Source: a virus
Length of the DNA: 30,236 nt
IMG/VR virus record: IMGVR_UViG_3300034198_012058
Span: 1-30,236 of that record
Reading direction: 5' to 3' (one strand)
In this document: positions 6,067-13,077 of the stretch, piece by piece
How positions within the stretch are numbered: the stretch's first letter is position 1
Layout of the letters: every line of letters begins with the position of its first letter
Position numbers and translations under genes: made by a program
The notes under the pieces: generated by a model
What the model was told of the DNA's origin: nothing
The model's database searches: none
Seen by the model: only the letters and a program-made list of their open reading frames with translations

Positions 6067-6752
6067 AAATATTTAATCACGTCGGTTTAGAGCCAATTCA
6101 ATTAAAAACTATTAATATAAATGGCAAACGTCATTACCTTACTCCTTCTGGAAATAAGTATGCCTCAGCAACCACCGTGATTAGTAATAATCCGAAAAAA
6201 GTTGAAATTATTAATCGATGGAGAAAACGAGTTGGAGTAGAAGAAGCTAATCGAATATCTGCTTATTCCACAAATAGAGGAAACAAGTATCACAAACTTG
6301 TGGAAAACTATTTAAACAATAAACATGATCCAAACTTATATAGGGATCAACCTTTAATATGGATCATGTTTAATTCTTCCTTAAAGATTCTTGATAATAT
6401 AAATAATATATACCTTCAGGAGGCTGCGTTATATTCTGATTACTTGAAAATCGCTGGTCGGGTAGATTGTATAGCTGAATACAACGGAAAACTTTCAATT
6501 ATTGATTTTAAAACTTCGGCAGAAGAAAAAAAAGAAGAATACCTATATGATTATTATGTACAAGAAATAACCTATGCTTGTATGTTGCAGGAATTATATG
6601 GTTTGAAAGTTGAGCAACTTGTAACAATAGTCGCTTGTGAAAATGGCGATGTTCAAGTTAGCATCGTTCCTCCTAGAAAAGAATATTTTATCACATTACA
6701 AAAATACCTTAAGGAGTATGAAGAAAATTACGCCAGAAAATCTGGAGGATAA
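6063..6752 (+). CDS. PD-(D/E)XK exonuclease (MGME1/RecB-like)
   Basis: 229-aa nuclease of the PD-(D/E)XK fold. Seen: SATTVISNNPKK (early helix), RGNKYHKLVENYL (conserved His/Glu helix), then AGRVDCIAEYNGKLSIIDFKTS, which carries the catalytic Asp, Asp-x-Lys triad (GRVD ... IDFK), and a downstream QEITYACML with the Gln/Tyr of the RecB-type motif. The order and spacing resemble the exonuclease related to mitochondrial MGME1 found in T4-like cyanophages. It probably acts on single-stranded or flap DNA in replication and recombination. Start ATG overlaps the phoH stop (ATGA). Confidence 0.85.
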   Translation: MKIFNHVGLEPIQLKTININGKRHYLTPSGNKYASATTVISNNPKKVEIINRWRKRVGVEEANRISAYSTNRGNKYHKLVENYLNNKHDPNLYRDQPLIWIMFNSSLKILDNINNIYLQEAALYSDYLKIAGRVDCIAEYNGKLSIIDFKTSAEEKKEEYLYDYYVQEITYACMLQELYGLKVEQLVTIVACENGDVQVSIVPPRKEYFITLQKYLKEYEENYARKSGG

Positions 6753-6756
6753 ATTT

Positions 6757-6975
6757 ATGACCACTGCGAAATTTTCGCAGGAGATTGAAAAATTAGCACT
6801 CAATAATTCAATGAATTATATTGATGCAATAATTCACTATTGCGAAATTAATGAAATAGAAATAGAATCTGTATCTAAATTAGTTTCTAAACCTTTGAAA
6901 GAAAAACTAAAATATGATGCACAAAAATTAAATTACATGAAAAAAACATCTAGAGCAAAACTAATGCTAGTATAA
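6757..6975 (+). CDS. 33: gp33-like late-promoter transcription accessory protein
   Basis: 72-aa protein; ATG at 6757 chosen because GGAGGA lies 7 bases upstream. A longer frame opens at 6637 but runs over the nuclease gene, and the ATG at 6718 sits too close to its AAGGAG. Sequence: MTTAKFSQEIEKLALNNSMN, DAIIHYCEINEIEIESV, LVSKPLKEKLKYDAQKLNYM. These match what I know of gp33 in cyanophages; T4 gp33 (112 aa) bridges RNA polymerase and the sliding clamp at late promoters. The position between rnh and gene 32 agrees with T4. Late motifs elsewhere in the window (TATAAATA-like) are consistent with it. Confidence 0.8.
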   Translation: MTTAKFSQEIEKLALNNSMNYIDAIIHYCEINEIEIESVSKLVSKPLKEKLKYDAQKLNYMKKTSRAKLMLV

Positions 6976-6976
6976 T

Positions 6977-7318
6977 ATGTCTGAATTTTTTAAATCGGAA
7001 ATGGTACGTGGAGATTTACAGCAGATAATGGAATTACAACGTTATTGTTTTCAATCTGCATCAGCATTCCCCGTTCTTGCTAAAGAAAAAAAATTAGAAT
7101 ACTTTGATGTTCTAGAAACATTAATCGAAAAACAAAAAATATTTAATGCTAGATTGTCTTTAAGTGATGATCCAGAAGCAATTGATATGTTGAATAGTAT
7201 GAAACAAGCTGCTGTTATGTTAGGCGCAAATCCATCAGATAATATAAATGTTATGTTTGACAGCCTACTAAATAAAGTACTTGATATGCGTAAAAAATTG
7301 AATCAAGAGGGCACTTGA
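6977..7318 (+). CDS. DUF1825-like protein, 113 aa
   Basis: All-helical protein beginning SEFFKSEMVRGDLQQIMELQ and containing KEKKLEYFDVLETLIEKQKIF and RLSLSDDPEA. By memory this follows the pattern of DUF1825, a small family of cyanobacteria (FF.S.iV...ak.l......K...e..e.Lme....F..R..LS.D), suggesting either host origin or common ancestry. Function unknown. It starts one base after the gp33 stop. Its own stop (7316-7318) lies inside the -35 box of the gene 32 promoter. Confidence 0.7.
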   Translation: MSEFFKSEMVRGDLQQIMELQRYCFQSASAFPVLAKEKKLEYFDVLETLIEKQKIFNARLSLSDDPEAIDMLNSMKQAAVMLGANPSDNINVMFDSLLNKVLDMRKKLNQEGT

Positions 7319-7343
7319 CACCCAGCCCAACCCATGATATACT
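7315..7343 (+). promoter_or_regulatory. Sigma70-type promoter of gene 32
   Basis: TTGACA at 7315-7320 (overlapping the preceding stop codon), 17-base spacer, TATACT at 7338-7343. The predicted leader to the ATG at 7396 is about 45 bases and would be the place for gp32 autoregulation, as in T4, but I see no convincing pseudoknot by eye. Confidence 0.85.
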
Positions 7344-7395
7344 AATAAAGTGATGGGAGTCACACAAGCCGAATCCAAAAAATCCGAGGTAATAT

Positions 7396-8277
7396 ATGTC
7401 TTTTGCTGAACTTAAGCGCAAAAACCAAAATAATTTTGAATTTCTTCAAAAAGAATTGGAGAAATCTACAACACAAAACAATTCCGATGATAGGCTCTGG
7501 AAACCAGAACTTGATTCTTCTGGAAATGGATATGCTGTCATTCGTTTTCTACCAGCTCCAGAAGGAGAATCTGTTCCCTGGGCTAAAGTTTATTCCCATG
7601 CCTTTCAAGGTCCTGGTGGATGGCTGATTGATAACTGCCTAACTACAAATGGGGAACGTTGTCCAATCTGTGCAGAAAACACTAAACTTTGGAACAGTGG
7701 TTTTGAACCTGATAAAGAAATTGCTCGCCAACGCAAACGCAAGCTTTCTTATTATAGCAATATATATGTAGTGAAGGACCCCAAAAATCCTCATAACGAA
7801 GGTAAAACATTCTTGTTTAAATACGGCAAGAAAATTCATGATAAAATTTTGGCAGCTATGAAACCACAATTTCAAGATGAAACTCCTGTAAATGTTTTTG
7901 ATTTTTGGGAAGGAGCTAACTTCAAAGTCAAGATCAAAACTGTTGGTGGATATTGGAACTATGATAGTTCTGAATTTTCTGCTCCAACTGCATTGAGTTC
8001 TGATGATGATGAAATGGAACAGATTTGGAAACAAGAACACTCACTTACAGCGTTCACTTCTGCTTCTGAATTTAAAACTTATGATGAACTGGAAACTCGA
8101 TTGAATGCAGTTCTAGGTGCTTCTGCTAGTAGTCAAGCAACACAAGCAGAAGAGGAAGAAGAGCCAGTTTCGGTTGCAGAATCCTTTGCTACTAGGAAAA
8201 CTTCTGCTTCTACATCATCAACCAATGATGACGATGATGCCCTGAGTTACTTTGCTCGTTTGGCTGAAGAAGATTGA
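7396..8277 (+). CDS. 32: gp32 single-stranded DNA-binding protein
   Basis: 293 aa, close to T4 gp32 (301 aa). Seen: a basic N-terminal cooperativity segment (SFAELKRKNQNNF, like the LAST motif region), the OB-fold core starting GNGYAVIRFLPAP, a zinc-binding stretch from YSHAFQGPGGWLIDNC to ERCPICAENT (His/Cys ligands as in T4), an RKRKLSYYSNIYVVKDP strand, and a Ser/Glu/Asp-rich linker ending in an acidic tip (DDDDALSYFARLAEED) that in T4 recruits replication partners. GAGG lies 6 bases before ATG. It has its own promoter and terminator. Coats ssDNA during replication, recombination and repair. Confidence 0.96.
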   Translation: MSFAELKRKNQNNFEFLQKELEKSTTQNNSDDRLWKPELDSSGNGYAVIRFLPAPEGESVPWAKVYSHAFQGPGGWLIDNCLTTNGERCPICAENTKLWNSGFEPDKEIARQRKRKLSYYSNIYVVKDPKNPHNEGKTFLFKYGKKIHDKILAAMKPQFQDETPVNVFDFWEGANFKVKIKTVGGYWNYDSSEFSAPTALSSDDDEMEQIWKQEHSLTAFTSASEFKTYDELETRLNAVLGASASSQATQAEEEEEPVSVAESFATRKTSASTSSTNDDDDALSYFARLAEED

Positions 8278-8283
8278 TAGTTT

Positions 8284-8308
8284 AAAGGGGGCTTACGCCC
8301 CCTTTTTT
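8284..8308 (+). terminator. Rho-independent terminator after gene 32
   Basis: Stem AAAGGGGGC/GCCCCCTTT with loop TTAC and a T run. It separates the rightward early block from the leftward gp53 operon; the gp53 stop codon touches its right edge. The minus-strand T run is short, so it serves mainly the plus strand. Confidence 0.92.
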
Positions 8309-8954
8309 AGTTTGTTTTTTTGACTGTTGCTGAAATATAACTATTTGATTTTTTATACAACATAGTATTTCTAAAATCAGACATAAAAGGTTCTATATAT
8401 TCTCCTTTAAGTAAATATATATTTCTTTTCTTTTCATTTTTTTCTTCTTCGTATTCAAATATAGTTACTGGCGTTGTGATTTGACTTCCTGCTTTTTGTG
8501 TAACTGATCCATTGTCCCAATATTTGAATGGTTTATTTTTAAAATATGAATCTACAATTAGATCTTTTGGTAATACAACCTGACCCAATGAATTTTTTAC
8601 TTCATATGTTTTGTAATGATGTATAGAAGAATATGGATCTTCGTAAACCTGTTCACAATATTTTCTAAGTTCACTGTTTGTCATTGGCATTGTAAATGAT
8701 GGATTGATTATATTGTTTGTTAGTATTATAATCCAATCTAAAAATGGATCGTCATATGCTTTTTGTGCTATCTGATCTAACCTTTCTCCATCAACAATTG
8801 CATATTTTTTGAAGAATATTGCATAAGAAAAGACATCTGGATTGACTTGATATCTTCTAAAAAAATTTTTCGCTAAAACATAATCCGAATTTGAGAATGG
8901 ATAGCTTATTGGTTTTGTATCGTATTGAATAGCTGGTATGTTTTTAAAATACAT
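8307..8954 (-). CDS. 53: gp53-like baseplate wedge subunit
   Basis: 215 aa (T4 gp53 is 196). Seen: YFKNIPAIQYD, then FSYAIFFKKYAIVDGERLDQ followed by IAQKAYDDPFLDWIIILTNN, which resembles the gp53 segment in which a LysM-like 'G-E-R-x-D-x-I-A' stretch is followed by 'D-P-x-x-D-W-x-I-L-x-x-N'. gp53 joins neighbouring wedges of the baseplate through its LysM-like domain. Last gene of the leftward operon gp4-gp2-gp48-gp53, one base after gp48. Confidence 0.88.
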   Translation of the reverse strand: MYFKNIPAIQYDTKPISYPFSNSDYVLAKNFFRRYQVNPDVFSYAIFFKKYAIVDGERLDQIAQKAYDDPFLDWIIILTNNIINPSFTMPMTNSELRKYCEQVYEDPYSSIHHYKTYEVKNSLGQVVLPKDLIVDSYFKNKPFKYWDNGSVTQKAGSQITTPVTIFEYEEEKNEKKRNIYLLKGEYIEPFMSDFRNTMLYKKSNSYISATVKKTN

Positions 8955-8955
8955 A

Positions 8956-10056
8956 TCAATAACTTGCTCCCGTTTCGTCGATATTTATATCATTACCAAA
9001 TAAAATCTTAGTCTCTTTAAAACTTATTGTTAGTTGTGTAGAAACTGGAGATCCATTTACTCCAACAGTTGCATATGATCCATCTGGTGTGTAATTTACT
9101 TCTACTCCAGTTATAGCACACAATTTATATTGTGGTAAATATTCATGAACTGTATTTCCCTTCATGAATGTTACTTGACAAACTAAAGGAACTTTTAATA
9201 AATTTGCTGCAGTAACTGTTCCTCCCAATGCTTGTCCTCCCACATAAGGCATAGAAGCTTTTTTGAATCTATTGCATATTTGTTTTATTACTTTTGCTTC
9301 TTTATCTGATCTTGGAGTCATTTTAAAAGACAAAGAAAGAGTTCTTAAATCTTGACCTTGATAAAGCATTTCTGTATTTGGATTTAAAATTGTCCCAGAA
9401 ACAGCACCAAGTATTTGATTTAAATTTATATTTGATCCTGTATATTCATTTATTTGTTTTAATAGTGCATCGTATAAAGTGTTTTTTACCATTCCTGCCA
9501 CATTTGTTAGTGCCACATTTGGATTTAAATCTGCTTTCCCCCCAAAAGTTCTCATAGCGCCAACTGCACCTGTAGCAAAGTCTGCTCCTCCCCATCTAGA
9601 ACCATATTGTGATTGTAAATCTTCTGGCATATACATCACAATAGGCTTCACTTCTTTTGATACTCTAGTGTGCTTTCCCACTACACCTGATAGGTTATAT
9701 AAATCATAACCATCTTTCGCAAAAAGATTGTCTCCAAGAGTTCCGAAACTTTCCCCTGCAGCTCTTCCGAATGGAGGTGTGTATTCAAAAAATTCAAATA
9801 CTATGTAATCACTTGAAGATGCTATTTTATAATCGTGGGGATATCTTAATGAACCTGATACGGGAGTTGAATTATTAACTGCTGGAGTTCTAATAGTTAT
9901 TTTATCAGTATGTATATCTTCTTTATTTGAAGATGATTTATTGTCGGGATTAGATGGATTTTTATCCCAGACTTCTTTAGGCACATACTTACTACCATCC
10001 CAGTATCCATCTACTGTTCCTGCTCCATTTGCTTTTCTTTCTCCTAGTTGTGGCAT
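8956..10056 (-). CDS. 48: gp48-like baseplate tail-tube cap
   Basis: 366 aa, near T4 gp48 (364 aa). Seen: a Ser/Asn/Lys-rich N-terminal part, then the block YPHDYKIASSSDYIVFEFFE, 'PNTEMLYQGQDLRTLSLSFK' (the 'NP.te.lf.g...R...f.f.m.p' pattern of tube-cap and tube-initiator proteins), the run RSDKEAKVIKQICNRFKK, and VNYTPDGSYAT near the end. In T4 gp48 caps the hub and with gp54 starts tube polymerisation. The stop is one base from gp53; the start overlaps the gp2-like stop by one base. Confidence 0.85.
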   Translation of the reverse strand: MPQLGERKANGAGTVDGYWDGSKYVPKEVWDKNPSNPDNKSSSNKEDIHTDKITIRTPAVNNSTPVSGSLRYPHDYKIASSSDYIVFEFFEYTPPFGRAAGESFGTLGDNLFAKDGYDLYNLSGVVGKHTRVSKEVKPIVMYMPEDLQSQYGSRWGGADFATGAVGAMRTFGGKADLNPNVALTNVAGMVKNTLYDALLKQINEYTGSNINLNQILGAVSGTILNPNTEMLYQGQDLRTLSLSFKMTPRSDKEAKVIKQICNRFKKASMPYVGGQALGGTVTAANLLKVPLVCQVTFMKGNTVHEYLPQYKLCAITGVEVNYTPDGSYATVGVNGSPVSTQLTISFKETKILFGNDINIDETGASY

Positions 10057-10952
10057 TAGTCAACTCTCTCGATATCTTTTTTGTTTTTTCCTCTTACGAT
10101 TCTAGTTCCTAACAATCTATTGCTGTAGTATTGTTTCATTTCTTCCCAAACCAATTCTTTATCGTAAGATATGCTTCCATTACCACGCATCAAAACAAAA
10201 TCTTCAACTGGCAAAAGAATTGCAGACTGCCATTCTTGTTTTGCTAGATCTAAGTAATATTCACCGCATCTAGTCTTTAAATATTTATGTATGATTTTTT
10301 TAGGGATGTCTATTTTGTCGTGTTCTAAATTTAAAATAATTTTCAATCTTTTTTTTGGTTCTACATAATGTAAATTTGCTCCATAAAAACAATCATTTTC
10401 AACTTTCAGAACATATACTAAAGGAAATTTGTCATAGTAAGGTAGTTCTTTTGTTTCTGCTCTGTAATCAAAAAAATATAAATGACCAGTATAAACAAAT
10501 TTTCTGTTTATATTTCTATCTTGATAAATTAAATCATCTAATGCATCTCTTTTTTCACTGAGAATTAATTTAGTTGGTTCTCTAGAAAAAGAATTCGATA
10601 AAGTTTTGATTGTATTTTTGTACCAACTAAATGGTCTTGCCGATCCTTTTGATTTATCTCTTATGATTTCAAATATTGTTTTATAATTATTTTCTCTAGA
10701 TGATTGTTTGGGATTTGGATTTGCTTCAATGTAACCTTTGGTTTTTTTTATTACTTCAACCAAAGTATGCATATTTTTTTCTGACGAATATCTAGGTACA
10801 CCATATTTTGATGCTAATGCTCTTATTTGATCTCTAGTATAAGTATCTGCTGATAGACCTCCTTCTAATTCATACCCAGTAAGATACCCCCATTTTTCTG
10901 GGTTGGTTTTTGCATATGGTTTTGGCTTTAAATCATTCTTTCTTTCTGACAT
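10056..10952 (-). CDS. 2: gp2-like DNA end protector protein
   Basis: 298 aa, comparable to T4 gp2 (about 274 aa), which binds the packaged DNA ends and protects them from host RecBCD. Seen: VYTGHLYFFDYRAETKELPY followed by YDKFPLVYVLKVE and GANLHYVEPKKRL, a pattern (Y-F-x-Y-x-P/A-K-T-x-x-L-P-Y-Y-D-x-F-P-L ... N-x-H-Y) conserved in proteins annotated gp2 in T4-like cyanophages. The N-terminal third is Lys-rich and helical. Location next to gp4, as in T4, supports the call. Confidence 0.75.
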   Translation of the reverse strand: MSERKNDLKPKPYAKTNPEKWGYLTGYELEGGLSADTYTRDQIRALASKYGVPRYSSEKNMHTLVEVIKKTKGYIEANPNPKQSSRENNYKTIFEIIRDKSKGSARPFSWYKNTIKTLSNSFSREPTKLILSEKRDALDDLIYQDRNINRKFVYTGHLYFFDYRAETKELPYYDKFPLVYVLKVENDCFYGANLHYVEPKKRLKIILNLEHDKIDIPKKIIHKYLKTRCGEYYLDLAKQEWQSAILLPVEDFVLMRGNGSISYDKELVWEEMKQYYSNRLLGTRIVRGKNKKDIERVD

Positions 10953-10955
10953 TTT

Positions 10956-11393
10956 TTATACCTTTAGGTGGTCTTCTGTTAATATTACAAATTCCATTTT
11001 TCTATCTTCACAATATTTTCTAGCAGCTTTCCATTTAGCTTGATTTTTTATAAATGTTTTAATTTCTTTTTTCCAATTAGCAGTTTTTCTTTTTGGATTG
11101 GGATCTGGTCCTTCAACTTGACGCTTTGGTTTTACTTCAATAATATATTTTTTGTATTCACCTGTATTACTTAATATTTTTATATAAACATCTGGGTAAT
11201 ATCTATGTGCTTTACCATCAGTTGGACAAATATATGGCACTATAATTTCTTCGCTACCCCATTCGACCACATTTTTATTTGTGTCGCAATAAACAAATAA
11301 CTTTCTTTCCCACAAAGAACGATAGATAATTCTTTGGGGATTGCCCTTATATTTTTTTGGATTTGATGGTTTGTAAATACCAGAATAAGCCAT
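10956..11393 (-). CDS. 4: gp4 (gp50/65) head completion protein
   Basis: 145 aa, near T4 gp4 (150 aa). Seen: IYRSLWERKLFVYCDTNKNV, then EEIIVPYICPTDGKAHRYYP with an Asp, and YIIEVKPKRQ. The Glu (WER), Asp (YYPD) and Glu-x-Lys (EVK) fit the TnsA-like/PD-(D/E)XK nuclease fold seen in this family, suggesting an active or relic nuclease that acts at the portal during head completion. First gene of the leftward operon; its ATG complement is at 11391-11393, only 31 bases from the rightward tube gene. Confidence 0.85.
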   Translation of the reverse strand: MAYSGIYKPSNPKKYKGNPQRIIYRSLWERKLFVYCDTNKNVVEWGSEEIIVPYICPTDGKAHRYYPDVYIKILSNTGEYKKYIIEVKPKRQVEGPDPNPKRKTANWKKEIKTFIKNQAKWKAARKYCEDRKMEFVILTEDHLKV

Positions 11394-11396
11394 AAA

Positions 11397-11404
11397 TATA
11401 AATA
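11397..11404 (+). promoter_or_regulatory. Late promoter motif TATAAATA
   Basis: An exact T4-type late -10 element; a CATAAATA copy overlaps at 11391-11398. It precedes the GTG start of the tube gene at 11425. Confidence 0.7.
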
Positions 11405-11415
11405 GGTCTTCAAAG

Positions 11416-11423
11416 ATATTTAG
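11416..11423 (-). promoter_or_regulatory. Late promoter motif CTAAATAT (leftward)
   Basis: Reads CTAAATAT on the minus strand, 22 bases upstream of the gp4 start. Together with the rightward motif it forms a divergent late-promoter pair in the 31-base gap. Confidence 0.5.
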
Positions 11424-11424
11424 A

Positions 11425-12153
11425 GTGGCTCAATCATCAATAAGTAGTTTTCTAACAGCAATATCAAAAGCTGGTGGCATGTCCATGACAAATGGATATG
11501 ATGTTGAGTTTCAACTAAGTAGTAATCCAAAGACAGCAGGATTGCTTGGAGCTATTACTAGAGCAATTGGGGGAGATCCAACTAAAAATTCCGACCCATC
11601 TTCACCAGGATATTTAATAAAACATTTGTGTGATGAAGCTCAGTTGCCAAATGTTCAATCTGCTACTGGACAAGTTACTGGAGTTATAATGGGAGAAGGT
11701 GCAATTAGTTATCCACACACAAAACTTTATAGTGATTTTAGTTTATCTTGGATGTGTGATTCAAATATGACACCGTTAAAATTTTTGACTGCATGGTATG
11801 ATTATATCTTTGGTGCATATTCAAAAGATGAAGCTATTACTAATAATACTACTACTGCAAAAAATTTAGAAAAAATAAAATCACTTAAAGCTAATCAAAT
11901 TGATAGAGCAGTAAGATTAAATTTTCCAGAACGATATTTGTGTGACGTTAGAATTACTAAAACAGAAAAAGGTAAAAGTGCTCCAAATAGTAGAGCACCA
12001 ATTAGTTATTTGATTCAAGAGTGTTATCCATATTCAATAGATGCTATTCCACTTTCATATGGCACTTCGCAAATAACAAAAGTCAGTGCCAATTTTTATT
12101 ATAGAAAACATACTATAATATACAACAATATATCTAATGGTTATACTGGATAA
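11425..12153 (+). CDS. Tail-tube-fold protein (gp54 tube initiator or gp19-like)
   Basis: 242 aa, GTG start. Seen: a late-promoter motif 21 bases upstream, a start MAQSSISSFLTAISKAGGMS, the strand pattern GYDVEFQLSS, YSDFSLSWMCDSNMTPLKFL (typical 'f...f..d..m....fe.W' of tube proteins), and a closing QECYPYSIDAIPLSYGTSQI then KVSANFYYRKHTI, the 'l.naFP..i..i.l.ys....l.kf.v.F.Yr.y' end of T4 gp19/gp54 relatives. By position (between gp4 and gp26) and homologous cyanophage maps I favour gp54, the baseplate-tail tube initiator; a gp19-type tube subunit is the alternative. Confidence 0.75.
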   Translation: MAQSSISSFLTAISKAGGMSMTNGYDVEFQLSSNPKTAGLLGAITRAIGGDPTKNSDPSSPGYLIKHLCDEAQLPNVQSATGQVTGVIMGEGAISYPHTKLYSDFSLSWMCDSNMTPLKFLTAWYDYIFGAYSKDEAITNNTTTAKNLEKIKSLKANQIDRAVRLNFPERYLCDVRITKTEKGKSAPNSRAPISYLIQECYPYSIDAIPLSYGTSQITKVSANFYYRKHTIIYNNISNGYTG

Positions 12154-12156
12154 ATA
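12149..12156 (+). promoter_or_regulatory. Late promoter motif GATAAATA
   Basis: Fits the NATAAATA consensus described for T4-like cyanophages; overlaps the TAA stop of the tube gene and lies 26 bases before the gp26 ATG. Confidence 0.55.
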
Positions 12157-12181
12157 ATGATATGAAATCTTTACTAATCGT

Positions 12182-12895
12182 ATGACTTTACCTAAAATTG
12201 GAATTCCTTCTCTTGAATTGAAATTGCCTTCTTCTGGAAAGGATATTAAATATAGACCTTTTCTCGTTAAAGAAGAAAAAATTCTTTTACTTGCATTGGA
12301 ATCTGAAGATGATGCTCAAATTACTAGTGCAGTCAAAGAGCTATTAAAAAATTGTGTTATTACTAGAATTAAGGTTGATGATCTTCCTTCATTTGATTTA
12401 GAATATTTGTTTTTGAAAATTAGAGCTGCTTCTGTGGGAGAAATTATCAATATGAAAGTTACGTGTCAAGATGATAACACTACTCAAGTTGATGTTGATA
12501 TTAATATAAATGATGTTCAAATTTATAAACCAGAGGGGCATACAAATAAAATTATGTTATCTGATGATACTGGTATTATTATGAAATATCCTAGTATGAA
12601 AAGATTTATAGAAGCCGAATTTTTAGGAAAAGATTTGAAAACTACTGAAGTTTTTGATTTTATTGCTGATCATATGGAACAAATTTTTGATAAAGATGTA
12701 GTATACGATTCAAGTACAACAACAAAAAAAGAATTTTTGGAATTTCTTGACACATTAACTATAAAACAATTTGAACAAGTACAAAAATTTTATGATACAA
12801 TGCCTAGATTAAAACATGAGTTTGAAGTTGTTAATCCAAACACTAATATAAAATCATCGTATACTATTGAGGGGCTTCAGAATTTTTTCGCATAG
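12182..12895 (+). CDS. 26: gp26-like baseplate/tail-assembly protein
   Basis: 237 aa (T4 gp26 is 208). Begins TLPKIGIPSLELKLPSSGKD, followed by IKYRPFLVKEEKILLLALES and a helical remainder; this is the signature of the T4 baseplate protein family (PF12322). The N-terminal 'P...L.LPS.G..i.yRPf.vkeEk.Ll.A' block is conserved in distant myophages. The 3' end holds the heptamer T TTT TTC seven bases before the stop and gives way to a gp51-like ORF in the -1 frame. Its place between the tube gene and the tape-measure-like gene is that of the G chaperone in lambda-like phages. Confidence 0.88.
   Translation: MTLPKIGIPSLELKLPSSGKDIKYRPFLVKEEKILLLALESEDDAQITSAVKELLKNCVITRIKVDDLPSFDLEYLFLKIRAASVGEIINMKVTCQDDNTTQVDVDININDVQIYKPEGHTNKIMLSDDTGIIMKYPSMKRFIEAEFLGKDLKTTEVFDFIADHMEQIFDKDVVYDSSTTTKKEFLEFLDTLTIKQFEQVQKFYDTMPRLKHEFEVVNPNTNIKSSYTIEGLQNFFA
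12883..12889 (+). other. Slippery heptamer T TTT TTC (-1 frameshift site)
   Basis: In the gp26 frame the codons are TTT (12884-12886) TTC (12887-12889), then GCA and TAG. Slipping back one base gives TTT TTT CGC and joins the gp51-like frame. X-XXY-YYZ with all T at X and Y is a classical -1 site. No strong downstream hairpin was found by eye. Confidence 0.75.
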
Positions 12896-13077
12896 CACTC
12901 TTTCAAAATAGTTTGGAAGGGTATTATAAAACTAATTTTGCTCTATTACAATATCATAAGTATTCTTTGACTGAAGTTGAAAATTTAATCCCTTGGGAAC
13001 GAGAAGTTTACATTGCTTTATTAAAACAATATTTACAAGAACAAGAAGCAAAACGGGAAGCAAATAATAAAAGATGA
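12889..13077 (+). CDS. 51: gp51-like extension reached by -1 frameshift (62 aa)
   Basis: After slippage at 12883-12889 the -1 frame adds 62 residues to 236 of gp26, giving a 298-aa fusion. The extension contains SLEGYYKTNFALLQYHKYSL and TEVENLIPWEREVYIALLKQ, a strongly conserved block that I know as a short 'baseplate hub assembly/gp51' protein after gp26 in T4-like marine phages. No ATG exists in this frame; the only alternative is a TTG at the SLEG position with no Shine-Dalgarno sequence. The stop overlaps the next ATG (ATGA at 13074-13077), coupling it to the tape-measure-like gene. Confidence 0.8.
   Translation, partial: RIALFQNSLEGYYKTNFALLQYHKYSLTEVENLIPWEREVYIALLKQYLQEQEAKREANNKR

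Noticed and set aside
6637-6756. N-terminal extension of the gp33-like ORF
   Set aside because: It lies over the nuclease gene in another frame, and a GGAGGA with good spacing marks the start at 6757.
7344-7395. T4-like pseudoknot operator in the gene 32 leader
   Set aside because: Only short, unconvincing pairings are visible by eye in this leader.
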